Source: Melanopsichium pennsylvanicum
Lineage: Eukaryota; Basidiomycota; Ustilaginomycetes; Ustilaginales
Assembly (NCBI GenBank): GCA_900208305.1
Contig: OAPG01000005.1
Coordinates: 744,001 to 808,000 of the forward strand
Length of the DNA stretch: 64,000 bases
Reading direction: 5' to 3'
Within the stretch, counting starts at the first letter, position 1. Every line of letters starts with the position of its first letter. Below are positions 9,943 through 19,900 of this stretch, one piece after another. The notes below the pieces were generated by a model. That model was not told the origin of the DNA, ran no database searches, and was given only the letters and a program-made list of their open reading frames with translations. Position numbers and translations under genes: made by a program.

Positions 9943-12313
9943 CTAACTAGACCAACGACCGGTGTCGACAAAAGGATCACCTCCACGCCTTGAGCTGCTT
10001 GCACGGTCATAGTCGTAGTACCCTGCTTCATCATCACCGCTGCTGTTACCCCTCTGTACATCAGCATAAGGTGAGTATGGACGACCACCGGCACTGCTAG
10101 CCCCTGCTGCATCTATTCCCCTCGTAGCACGGTTGTTGTAACCCACGTTGGACGATCCATCATAGTAATTAACATCGTATGCTCCATATTCATCACTGAA
10201 TGGAGTCACCGCGCCAGTATTTCCACTCAAGTAATGCGGTTCAACATCGTGCCGAGTGTTACGATCAACATACATACTATCTGTCAACCTTGCTTCACCA
10301 TTCCCATAGTTCCTCAACCTGCTACTTGTGGGAGCGTTAGCTGAACCGACTGCAGAGTAAGCAGTCACTTCTTGCATTGGTGGTGAAACGCCTGAAAATT
10401 CACCTTCTTCTTCCGTAAGTGCACTCATGGGTCTGCCCGCGCGATAACTTTCATAACTATCCCTCCTAGGTCGATCCCTAACCAGACCAGAAGCAGCTCC
10501 TCCAACAGCAAAAGCGGCTGCTCCAGCTGTCAGCCCACCAGCACCGCCCATCATGCTTCGATGATGATAAGAACGCTCAATGGGAGCCATACTGGGTTCG
10601 TACTGTTCAGCCTTGTTCTTGCGGTATCTTCGAATGAGGGTCCACAGCACTGCAATGATAGCAAGAGATGCAGCAATCACCACAATAGGCACAACTACCT
10701 TGGTCGTTCCACCATTTCCCTTTGAACCGCTGCTCGAGTTGGCACGGTTGGCACCCGTAGGTGTGGAAGTGACAGAAGAAGATGAAGAAGATCCTGCAAG
10801 CGTTGCAGCAGCCGCACTAGCAGCAGCTTCGGCAGAGGCTTGCGAAATGGATGCAGACGAAAGCAAACTTGCCGCAGCAGCCGAGGCAGAGGCGGAAGCA
10901 GCAGCGGCGATCGAGCTGACACTGGTCGACGCTGCTATGGACGCAGCACGGTTGGCAGTATTGCTGTTATTGTTGTTGTTGCTGCTGTTGTTATTGTTGT
11001 TGTTGTTGTTGCTGTTGTTGTTGTTGCTGTTGCTGTTCTGGTTATTATTGGAAGAGGACGAGGAGTTGTTGTTTTGGTTGTTGTTCGAGGAGGCTTGGTT
11101 TGAGCCGGAGCTCGACGCACTCGACGTAGCGGGGCGGTTCTGGTTGCTGCTCGCCGCCGATTGTTGCGTCGCGGGCGTGGCAGCAGATGTCTGAGAAGCG
11201 GACGCTGGACTGCTCGAAGAGCCACCAGAGTTGTTGTTGTTGCTGCTGCTGCTGCTAGAGGGGGCTGCAGAGCTGGTCTGAGGCGCTGGGGCGCTGGAAG
11301 ACGAAGAGGAAGAGCTTGATGTTGAGGGTGGTGATCCTCCTTGTCCGCCTGTAGATATGGTCATAGCCAAAGCAGATATAGCGTCCAGTCAGTACACTTG
11401 CAAAGAGATTCAAAGCAGTCATATGGTTATGTCGAGATGGACCAGATGGTATTGTCTTAGTCGATGGAAGAGAGGGAGGGTCAGAGGAAGGGTGGGAAGG
11501 TGGTGAAGGATGGAACGGATTTGGGAGAGGGTACCGAGATCGTGGAAGGACTGAAAGGGTTTTGGAGTTGGGAAGACGGGGGGAGCAGAGTTTGGGAGGA
11601 ATAGAAAAGGGAATAGGGGAAAAGATAATCACCAGCGCCGAGAACGTCACCCACGAGACCACGACGGAGCAGGCCGTGCCCTGCTTGGTCGTCTGTGGTG
11701 TCAGTGGATTCGAAAATATAGAGTAGTAGAGGGGAGGTCGTTGTGATTGATGCGATCGAGCGGCCAGAGCAGGGGGAATGGGTGAAAGAAGGAATCGGAA
11801 TGAGATGCCGAGAGGGAAGAGAAGGATGGGAGGGTTCAGAAAGAGAATGAAGGGGAATTGGAAGGCGAAGAAGCGGGAAAGCGAGAACGCAGGAAAGAAG
11901 GAAAGCGTTAGGGAAAAGATGTCACGACGAGAGGAGGGACTCAAGGAGGAATCTCATTGCTGCTCAACTTGATAGAAAATTAAGCAGAGCTAAGCGACAG
12001 CATGATTACCTCGTACATCGCAGCTGCTGCCGCTTATTCGTGAAACAAGAAGCGATGAATACGTACCACCAAGACCTAGGTCGTTGCCGATACCACTGAC
12101 GAGGCCACCGAGGCCATCGCCAATAATGTTGAGACCGAGACGCTTCTGCATCTTGATCATGCCGGGTTGCTGCTGTCGTTCTGCGAGACTGCGATGCGAT
12201 ATAACGTGATGTGCGTGTGAGGCGTCGGCTGGTTGCAAAGATGCAGCTGCACCAGTGACTGCCATGACAGCAGAGGCTGCTGCTGTGATTGAAAACTTTT
12301 TCATGCCGACCAT
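9943..12313 (-). CDS. Ser/Asn-rich single-pass membrane protein with signal peptide (sensor-like)
   Basis: I join three exons: 12313-12067, 11692-11633 and 11348-9943, giving about 570 residues. Both introns are phase 1, with donors GTACGT and GTGATT and acceptors CAG and ACAG, and the frame stays open throughout. The N terminus (MKKFSITAAASAV...) is a typical signal peptide. A Gly/Leu-rich segment follows, then a long Ser/Asn/Ala low-complexity region with poly-Asn, suited to an O-glycosylated, stiff extracellular stalk. One transmembrane helix lies near residues 319-341 (VVVPIVVIAASLAIIAVLW), followed by RRYRKNK and a cytosolic tail of about 225 residues rich in Tyr, Ser and Gly. This layout resembles fungal wall-stress sensors (Wsc/Mid2-like), but no WSC domain is present. 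The function is unknown. The start could be 12313 or 12304. Confidence 0.72.
10960..11037. repeat. TTG/CTG trinucleotide tract (poly-Asn/Ser coding)
   Basis: Imperfect TTG, TTA and CTG repeats on the + strand encode Asn and Ser runs in the extracellular part of the minus-strand membrane protein. The unit length is three, so expansion or contraction keeps the frame. Confidence 0.8.
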
Positions 12314-14641
12314 GGTGAATTCTGAATAATTGTGCTGAAGGGGATCGAAGAGACTTTGTCGAGGATGAATTCAGCTAAAGCTGAGGATAGTTGTTCAAAG
12401 AAGAACGGTTCCCGATGTAGGCCTTTACTAAGAGAGGAAAAGAGTGTGATTGACAAGACTTGAAAAGAGTGTGTACGCTGATATTGGCCGAGACGAGAGC
12501 AGGCGGGGAGAGCAGGGGATAGAGATAGGGTAAGGGGGAGGAAGGTGATGATGATGGTGGTGGGGACGAAGGAGGGGGGAAGAAAGATGTTGAAGTGGAT
12601 CACGACAAGCCGGGCGAGGGGAAACTGATGCGAATGAAAGAGGAAAGGGGTCAAGTGGCAGAGATGCGGGAGGAGTAGAACGGATCGACGTTCTGCAGCA
12701 CCAAATCTCGTGTTGAGCGGCAGCAGCGACAGAGACAACGAAAAAAAAAATGCCCAGATCTACCAGTGCACGATATGTGACCTTTTAGACGGGGTACTGG
12801 ACGGAGCCCATCTGGAATTTTACAGCGGCTGGGCGGAGGAAGAGAGGCTGGGCTTGGCAAGAGCGAGTAGGATTCAGACTGCGGGGAAGAGCAAGGGAGC
12901 GAGCGAGAGGTCGAGCTCCAGGAGGGCAAGAGCATAAAGTCGATTCAAAACGTAAAATTGAGAGCCCTTGCATGCATCCTCAAACATAGGCGAGGATGTG
13001 TTGCAGATGGGTTTGCAGTAGTGTGTGTGCGATAGCCTCCCCTGAAGCTAGCCGCAGGACGTGGCCGCCGCCAAGTCCACGATCAAGATCAGCTGTACGA
13101 GGCCCGTGTTTTTGCTCGCAGTTAAGTTAGCGATGATGCAGGCTGCGGGGAGGCGTAAGAAAGCTCTTGCTTATTGAGTTGTTATTGTTGTGTACAGAAT
13201 GACGAGGATCGATCGACTGTCACACGAACCAAGTGCTCGAGGCGAAGAATCAGGACAGAGGAGAGATGATCAACCACCTAGACCAGGTCAGGCTCGTGTC
13301 CTAGCAACCTACAGATTCATGGTAACTCTGCGCATTGGCATGATCGAAGGAAATCGATGCAGTGTTTTTGCTTGTGCGAGAGTTGCTTCGGCAACGTCGA
13401 ATTAGTGCAGCACTCGTACTCATCCGACCGACGGACGGACGGACGGACGAACGAAGACGGTATACAGCCGGCCACAGCCTGAGTGCAGCATCAGCTTGAA
13501 TAATCATTTCGCGCTGCATTCGAAACCTCGGTTGCCATTTACGTATTCGAAATTTGCTTCAAACACACAAATCGAAGGATGAGTGTTTTTGCTCGACCTG
13601 TGTGTCTCTGTTGCGAGCTGATCGACCATGCATACCGCCACTCAGGCGCGTGAACAAGTGTGTCGCAGCAACATAGCGTGTGAATTTGAGCCACACCAGC
13701 AGAGACCAAATACGTGTTGGTTTGATTTGATCGCTGCGTCGGAGTTGGTTGTTTTTTCTTTCAAAGAAGAAGGAAGAATCCACCTCGGCTTGGATCCGAG
13801 AGCCAGTCGATCTGCGACACTACGCGTGAGACGCCAGCAACACGCTCTGATACTGTACGTCTTCAGCCTAATTGCACCACTCTGCCGTTTCCGCCGTCAT
13901 GCAGAAAGCCTCGTAATGTAGCCTCTTCTTCGTGCTCGCTGGCAATCGTTCCTGGAATCATTCCTCATCTTTTCAGCTTCTCTTCTCTCCTTTGCGAGAC
14001 CGATTCCGTCAATTCAGTTCCGTTGCGATTGTTGGGCAAGCACCTCGCTTCGGAAGCGGCCTGTTGATAATCACGGATGCTTTGCCGTGTCCGTGGCCGC
14101 CCCTGTCGTGAAAAGGAGCAACCGAGGTGAACAACCAACCACTTCGCATCGGGCAGGCCTTGCGACACTCTTCACTAGCAGCATCTGGTTGGAGTACGTG
14201 CCATAAAGGCGGCCGATGAATGGCTGCAAAAGAGAATTCGGGCGTGCAGCCAAGAGGCGCAATGTCAAGTGTCTTGCATTCGAGTCTTGAAGATGCCGGT
14301 GATATATCAAGTCAGAAGGGAATTGGCGAAAACGTTCCAGAGCGGAGCTTCTCTTGTTATTATTGAGAAAAGGAAAAAGGAGGACGCAAAATGTCGACCT
14401 TTTTTCCTCGCAAGTGTTAGACCTCAATGCTTATTTGGAATGGATGTGAGACCGACAATTCTATGTGCTCAGAGACGAATTTCGCCTCCTCAGGAACTCG
14501 ATACAGTATGCGGGTCGGACCACCTTTGAATTCCCTATACGTGCTTCCTGCACGCCTGGCTTCATCGAGATCATCACAGGACCCCTGTTCCTCGATCCCG
14601 GCCTATTCAAGTCTCCAGGGAAATCTGAAAAGGCCTTCGCC
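12314..14641. other. 2.3-kb intergenic region
   Basis: The first ~430 bases are pyrimidine-rich on the minus strand and probably form the 5' leader and promoter of the Ser/Asn-rich membrane gene. A GGAC tetranucleotide run occurs at about 13425-13453, and a TACTGTAC word at 13851. Open frames here are short, overlapping and of no recognisable family. An in-frame extension upstream of the phosphatase start runs from 14465; I regard it as leader. I see no RNA gene. Confidence 0.5.
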
Positions 14642-15483
14642 ATGCATCGTTGGGAGAGGGCAACATTGAATGGGTCCGGAAATGCCAAGAGACCAATAGA
14701 TAAGCCGCAGGAGCAGCTCTCGACGGCGTTGTGGCTGCTCGAGCATACTCAAAGCATTGTAACCACCGCGACAGCCATTGGAATCTTGCACCTGCGTACT
14801 TGCCATGCCCTCTACTTTACCATCGGCAGCCTCGCTACAAGCTTCACTGCCAAGGGTCTCAAGAAAGTGATCAAGCAGCCTCGACCGCCAGGATCGAGAG
14901 TGAAAAAAACCAGCGGGATGCCATCAACACATAGTGCGTAAGTAGATAGCTCTTCACATCTAAAAAAGCAGCACCCTGGAGTCCAGCCGACGTCTCAATT
15001 AAAACTGTCTGACCCCAGTATACGCCCTCGTCAACTCTGTCATACACATCTGCCACGCCAAACAGCACTATATCCTTCATGGGCACCTATATCGTCCTCT
15101 TATCGCTGTTCCTTCCTCTGCATCCCTCACTATCACTAGCGTCCACCTTCCTTGAGGGAGACTCCGCGGCGTCGGACAAAATGGTTCGTTCTTGGATGGC
15201 GATCATCGGATTTGTAACACCTGTACTTGTCATGTGGTCTCGTGTCAGACTCGGCGTGCATACTCCAGCGCAGACTTTGGCAGGGGCAGCCCTCGGCGTG
15301 GCCAAAGCGTGCATCTGGTTCACGGTATGGAACGGCACACAGCTTCTATTTTGCTCCGACTCGAGCACGCCTTGGTCAAGCGGCATGGTACTGCGCAGTG
15401 GCCTCAAAGATTTGATTGGTGTCCGAGCTGACTCTATGATCGCCAACACAGAAGCTCACGTGTTGAAAGCGTTAGGGTTGTGA
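14642..15483 (+). CDS. PAP2-family phosphatase, dolichyldiphosphatase-like
   Basis: Two exons, 14642-14937 and 15066-15483, encode about 237 residues. The 128-nt intron starts GTAAGT and ends ACAG. I chose the acceptor at 15065 over the CAG at 15018 because only it keeps the frame and restores the motif PSTHSATISFMG. The three PAP2 signatures are visible: K-x6-RP near residues 75-83, PSTH near 94-97, and SRVRLGVH near 158-165. The position after the third motif carries Gln where many PAP2 enzymes have Asp, as I recall for the CAX4/DOLPP1 dolichyl-pyrophosphate phosphatases of the ER. Several hydrophobic segments fit a multi-pass membrane enzyme. A role in recycling dolichol carrier for N-glycosylation is inferred. 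The start is uncertain, since an in-frame ATG also lies at 14465. Confidence 0.75.
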
Positions 15484-16971
15484 CCATTGTTGCGAATTAG
15501 GTCGAGACCAAGTCTGTCGTGGCAAATGTATTGAATATGGCTGCCGATGCTACGAACTTGGCATGTGCCAAATGTGCCCGATGTGATTGAAGAAGCACGC
15601 CTGATCTCAAACCAAGTCCAAAAAGCGAGCCATGAGCAGGGAGTAGAAAGACAGTCAACTCATCCAAAAGCCGCACTGAAAGCGTCTCAAAAGCGCCTCT
15701 ATACTGTATCTGTAGCAGGATGTAGCCAAGTAGCAGCAGCTTTTGAGCATCGCCCGCGTCTGCTCTGAGCAACAAGCCACGCTTCCGGGCTTGCTCAAAT
15801 TCTTCCATTGCTGTTCGAGTGCAGCCCATGAACGCACACGTGTCTTGCGTATCTTGGCCCACAAGAGCATGGCGAGAGTTTTAGAACTTGAACACTTTCA
15901 AGGCTTAAGTGAGACAAGCATGAGCGGGAACAGTCTCTTTTTGTATTGCAGCCTTTCAAGTCATTAACTCCACCGATATACAAATTGGCAAATCCGACTT
16001 TATTTAACCCACAGAAAGAGGGGCACTTCTTCCCCTGTCACGCCTCTGTCCGACACAAGAGACGATAACCAAAAAAGGGCTTGACTAGAGTGCACATTTT
16101 AAGACTACTCTGCACTGCACACTGTGCAGCGTACAGAAACAAGGGGGGACTGTGCAAATTATTTTCTGTACAGTAGAAGATGATTGAGTGAAGTGGGTCT
16201 TGTCAGCTTGTATGTAGTCAAGTGGGTCGCCACAGCACATCTACCATTTAGCAGTACACTACTGTGTTGCCTCGCCGTACTTACAACCTCTCCTCTGCGT
16301 GACACAAGAGCTCGACTTCACACCGAGCGTTGAGAGTGTGAGCAGGGTATGAGCTATAGCTATTGTTAGCGTGGTTGTTCACTTAGAGCTATGTTAGATA
16401 GACACTCGCTTGGCAATCACGCTTCTGGTTTAACATTAGTTGAAGATCGCGCAGGAAGAGGCAAGAGAGCCGCTTTTAAAAAAATTACTGATTTGCTTGT
16501 CGGATCGCACGCTTGCTCTACACTCGTCCATTCAACTCGACTCGGCTTGTACGGCGCTAACACAAGTGCCGCTTTCTGCGCGGATCCAGGTGAGTGGTCT
16601 CCATCTCGTCAAGGTCTGCCTTCTTCACCATGACCGTAGCCCTATCCTGGTCATCGGAGAGGTCGATCCCCATCCTACTCATTCACGTAAACATCTATTG
16701 CAACGACTGTCACGACCTTCTATCTGAACCGGCTCACTCCTCGCGGAGAGCTCCATAAACACTTTCAAGCCGATTCGATCAGCCGACCGCCTCTGTACAA
16801 AGCCTCTGTTTCCTCTTGCGCCGCCAAACCCGGTCCATGTCAGGGTAGCATAGCACATTCAAATATCAGTACGAGAAGAATTTCACAGCAGCAGAGAAGC
16901 TGACCGCTCCTTGTCCCCACGCCGAATTTGTTTCCAACTCTCGCGGACCTCGAGATCACATAGCAGCCACC
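15484..16971. other. 1.5-kb intergenic region upstream of the kelch gene
   Basis: No coding sequence is supported. TACTGTA-type words occur at 15702 and within TTCTGTACAGTAGAA at 16164-16178. A CAG|GTGAGT donor-like site at 16587-16595 could mark a 5' UTR intron of the kelch gene, with a candidate acceptor near 16887, but this is weak. The last ~400 bases probably form the leader of that gene. Confidence 0.45.
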
Positions 16972-19900
16972 ATGGTCATCTTTGGCAAGAAGAGGTCCGA
17001 CAAGGACAAGGACAAAGACAAGCAATCTGCAGCACAGTCTCACTCCTCCAATCCAAATAATGGCGACAGCATCTCTTCGCTTTCACCCGCGATGGAGTCG
17101 TCAGCAAAGCAACCAGGCCAACCACAGCAGCAACAGCATTTTCCGTACGCCAGAGAGACTTCCGGCATTCCCGCCCCTGCTGGTTTTCACATCCCCAACA
17201 AGGGCTCCATATCCGGGCCATCTTCTGGTCCCATGAGCAGCGGACTCGGTTCGCGTCCTGGTCAGCCAGGTTCATCCGGGATTCCTGGCCCTAGCTCGGG
17301 CCATCCTGGCGCAGCATCCGGTTTCCGTTTCGGCGGTCCAGCACCTCGTCCCGATGGCATCGGCTCTGGAATTCCAACACTAGCGCAGGGCTCGCTCCGT
17401 TCCCGCAAGATGAGCGAACAAGGTGGTCCTATCAACGTGGCTGGAGGTCCGGCTGCATTCAACTTTGGCATGGGAGGTGTCGCAAGCTCGTCAGGCGGTG
17501 CCATCTCTGGCCTTCCACCTGCCTCGTCTGGTCTGGACAGTGGTCCTCCACTCTCTAACGCCGTCAACATGTCCGGACAGCCTGTCGATAAGGGCCGAGT
17601 CGTCTACCCTTGGAGCCAGCGTGGTCTCGTGATGAATCCGCCCAAGTTTCTTGATGAGACTCGTCAAGCTCCTCCTGGCGCTCTGAGCCCCTTCCCCTTC
17701 CCACGGTACGGTCATGCCGTCAACCAAGCTGCCAGCACAACAGGTGAGCTTTATCTCTTCGGTGGTCTCGTACGAGAGAGCGTCAAGAACGACCTATACA
17801 CGGTCTACGTCGACAAGCTGGTCTCGCAAGCTCCCAACTCTCCTCCGGGCGCCGCACCAGGCTCAGTCAACGCCAGTCAGATCTATGCCAGTGCGACTCT
17901 TGTGCAAACCACGGGTGAAATTCCGCCACCACGTGTCGGTCACGCTACTGTTCTTGTCTCCAATGTCCTCATCCTGTGGGGCGGTGACACCAAAGTTCGC
18001 GCCGATGACAAACAGGACGAAGGTCTCTACTTGCTCAACCTCAGCACGCGCGAATGGACTCGCGTAAAGGCCGGCGAAGGTCCCGATACTTGCCCGCTCG
18101 GTAGATATGGTCACAGCGTGGCCATCGTCGGATCGCGCTTCTTTGTCTTCGGCGGTCAAGTCGACGGCACTTTCATGAACGACCTGTGGTGCTTCGACCT
18201 CAACAGCCTCAAAGGCACACCCACCTGGGAATGCCTCAAACCCAACGGAGACGTTCCTCCCAAGCGCACAGGCCATGCCAGCGTCACCTTGAAGGACAAG
18301 ATCTACATTTTCGGAGGCACCGACGGCCAATATCACTACAACGACACTTGGTGCTACGATATCGCTACCAACACCTGGAAGGAGCTTTCGTGCATCGGCT
18401 ACATCCCCGTACCTCGGGAAGGTCATGCTGCTTGTCTAATCGACGATGTAATGTACATTTTTGGTGGACGCGGTGTCGATGGAAAGGATCTGGGCGACCT
18501 GGCCAGCTTCAAGATCACCAACCAGCGTTGGTACATGTTTGCCAACATGGGTCCTTCTCCCAGCGGTCGCTCGGGCCATGCCATGTCGACGTTCCAGAAC
18601 AAAGTCGTCGTGCTCGGTGGCGAAAGCTTCACTGGCGCCAAACCCGACGATCCGGCCACGTTGCACGTTCTCGACACGGCAAAGATCAAATACCCCACCG
18701 ACAACAACGCTTCGCAGATCAAGAATCCTGCTGGCTCCCAGATCCCCCAGTCCAACATCACCTCACCCGGTGGTGTCGCTCCTTCCGGCCCTGCTGCTGG
18801 TCCTGGCTCGCAGATTCACGGTCCAAACGGATCTGTCCGCAGTGCCATGTCACCCGTTGCAGAAGCCGATGAACGACAACGAGCCATCTCACCAACCGCG
18901 CGTGGGGCACCAAGGCAGATGCAGGGAAGCGCACCTACATCTCCGGAACGCGGTCTCAATCAGACGTTCGCTCAACAGCAGTCTACGGTGCCCCGACCTG
19001 GTGCCGGCTCCGCTTTGATGCAGTCTCAGGCACAGCCTCCTCAGCAGCCACCCCAAATTATGCAACCATCCTATCAGCAGCCAACGCCCGCAGGTGTTGT
19101 CAATGGCGACTCTTCACTCGGCGCAACGAGTCCACCCTCCAGCATTCAACAACACCAGATGCAAGTCACCTTGCCACAACAACAGCAACAACAGCAGCCG
19201 CCTATGCAGAACCAGCCGTACCCGTACTCGCAGCAGGCCGGGCCAGGACCAACTCCTGGCGCCGCACCTGGCTCTGGGCCCGTTCCGTACGGTGGTCCTC
19301 GCAGCCAGCGTTCCATCGAGAATCTGCGTGCTGGAGGAGGTGCCTTGTCGCCAACTAATATAAACTCGATGCGCAGCATCAACGGTGTTGTCAGCAAAAT
19401 GGACTCGCCTGCCAACACGCCACAAGACGGCTTCCACTACGGACGCAACACAAGCCCGCCTGGCGCCAACGGCTATATTTCGCCTCAGAACGTGACGGCC
19501 GAAGTGGATGCTATGCGAAAACGCGAGGCCTGGTACAAGGCAGCGCTCGCTCTTGCTGTCAAGAAAGGCTTTGTCGAGCCGGATCAGCTCAATGCTGGAG
19601 ACATCAGCATCGACGCTCAGAGCGTCACCTCTGAACGGGTCAGCTTGGATGGCATCGACACCGGTGCAGAGGGCAGTGACAAGGATCGCGTCCTCAAGAC
19701 ACTCATCTCGCTCAAAGCACAGCTCGCTGGTGCCAAGGCCACGATTGCACAGCAGGCCCAGGGCGAGGCCGACCGCCGTGCAGAGTCTGACCGAGCTCGC
19801 TCGGCTGCGCTCCAAGAGGCCGCCTACTACCGTGCCAAGCTGTCGGCCATCGAGTCCGGCAACGGGGAGGAGGAGACGCGTCTCGATCGCGAGCGAGCCA

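Noticed and set aside
15019..15065. Alternative acceptor CAG at 15016-15018 for the phosphatase intron
   Set aside because: It shifts the frame and loses the third PAP2 motif.
15497..15862. 121-residue reverse frame after the phosphatase
   Set aside because: Only weakly protein-like, no recognisable domain, no leader-like upstream sequence.
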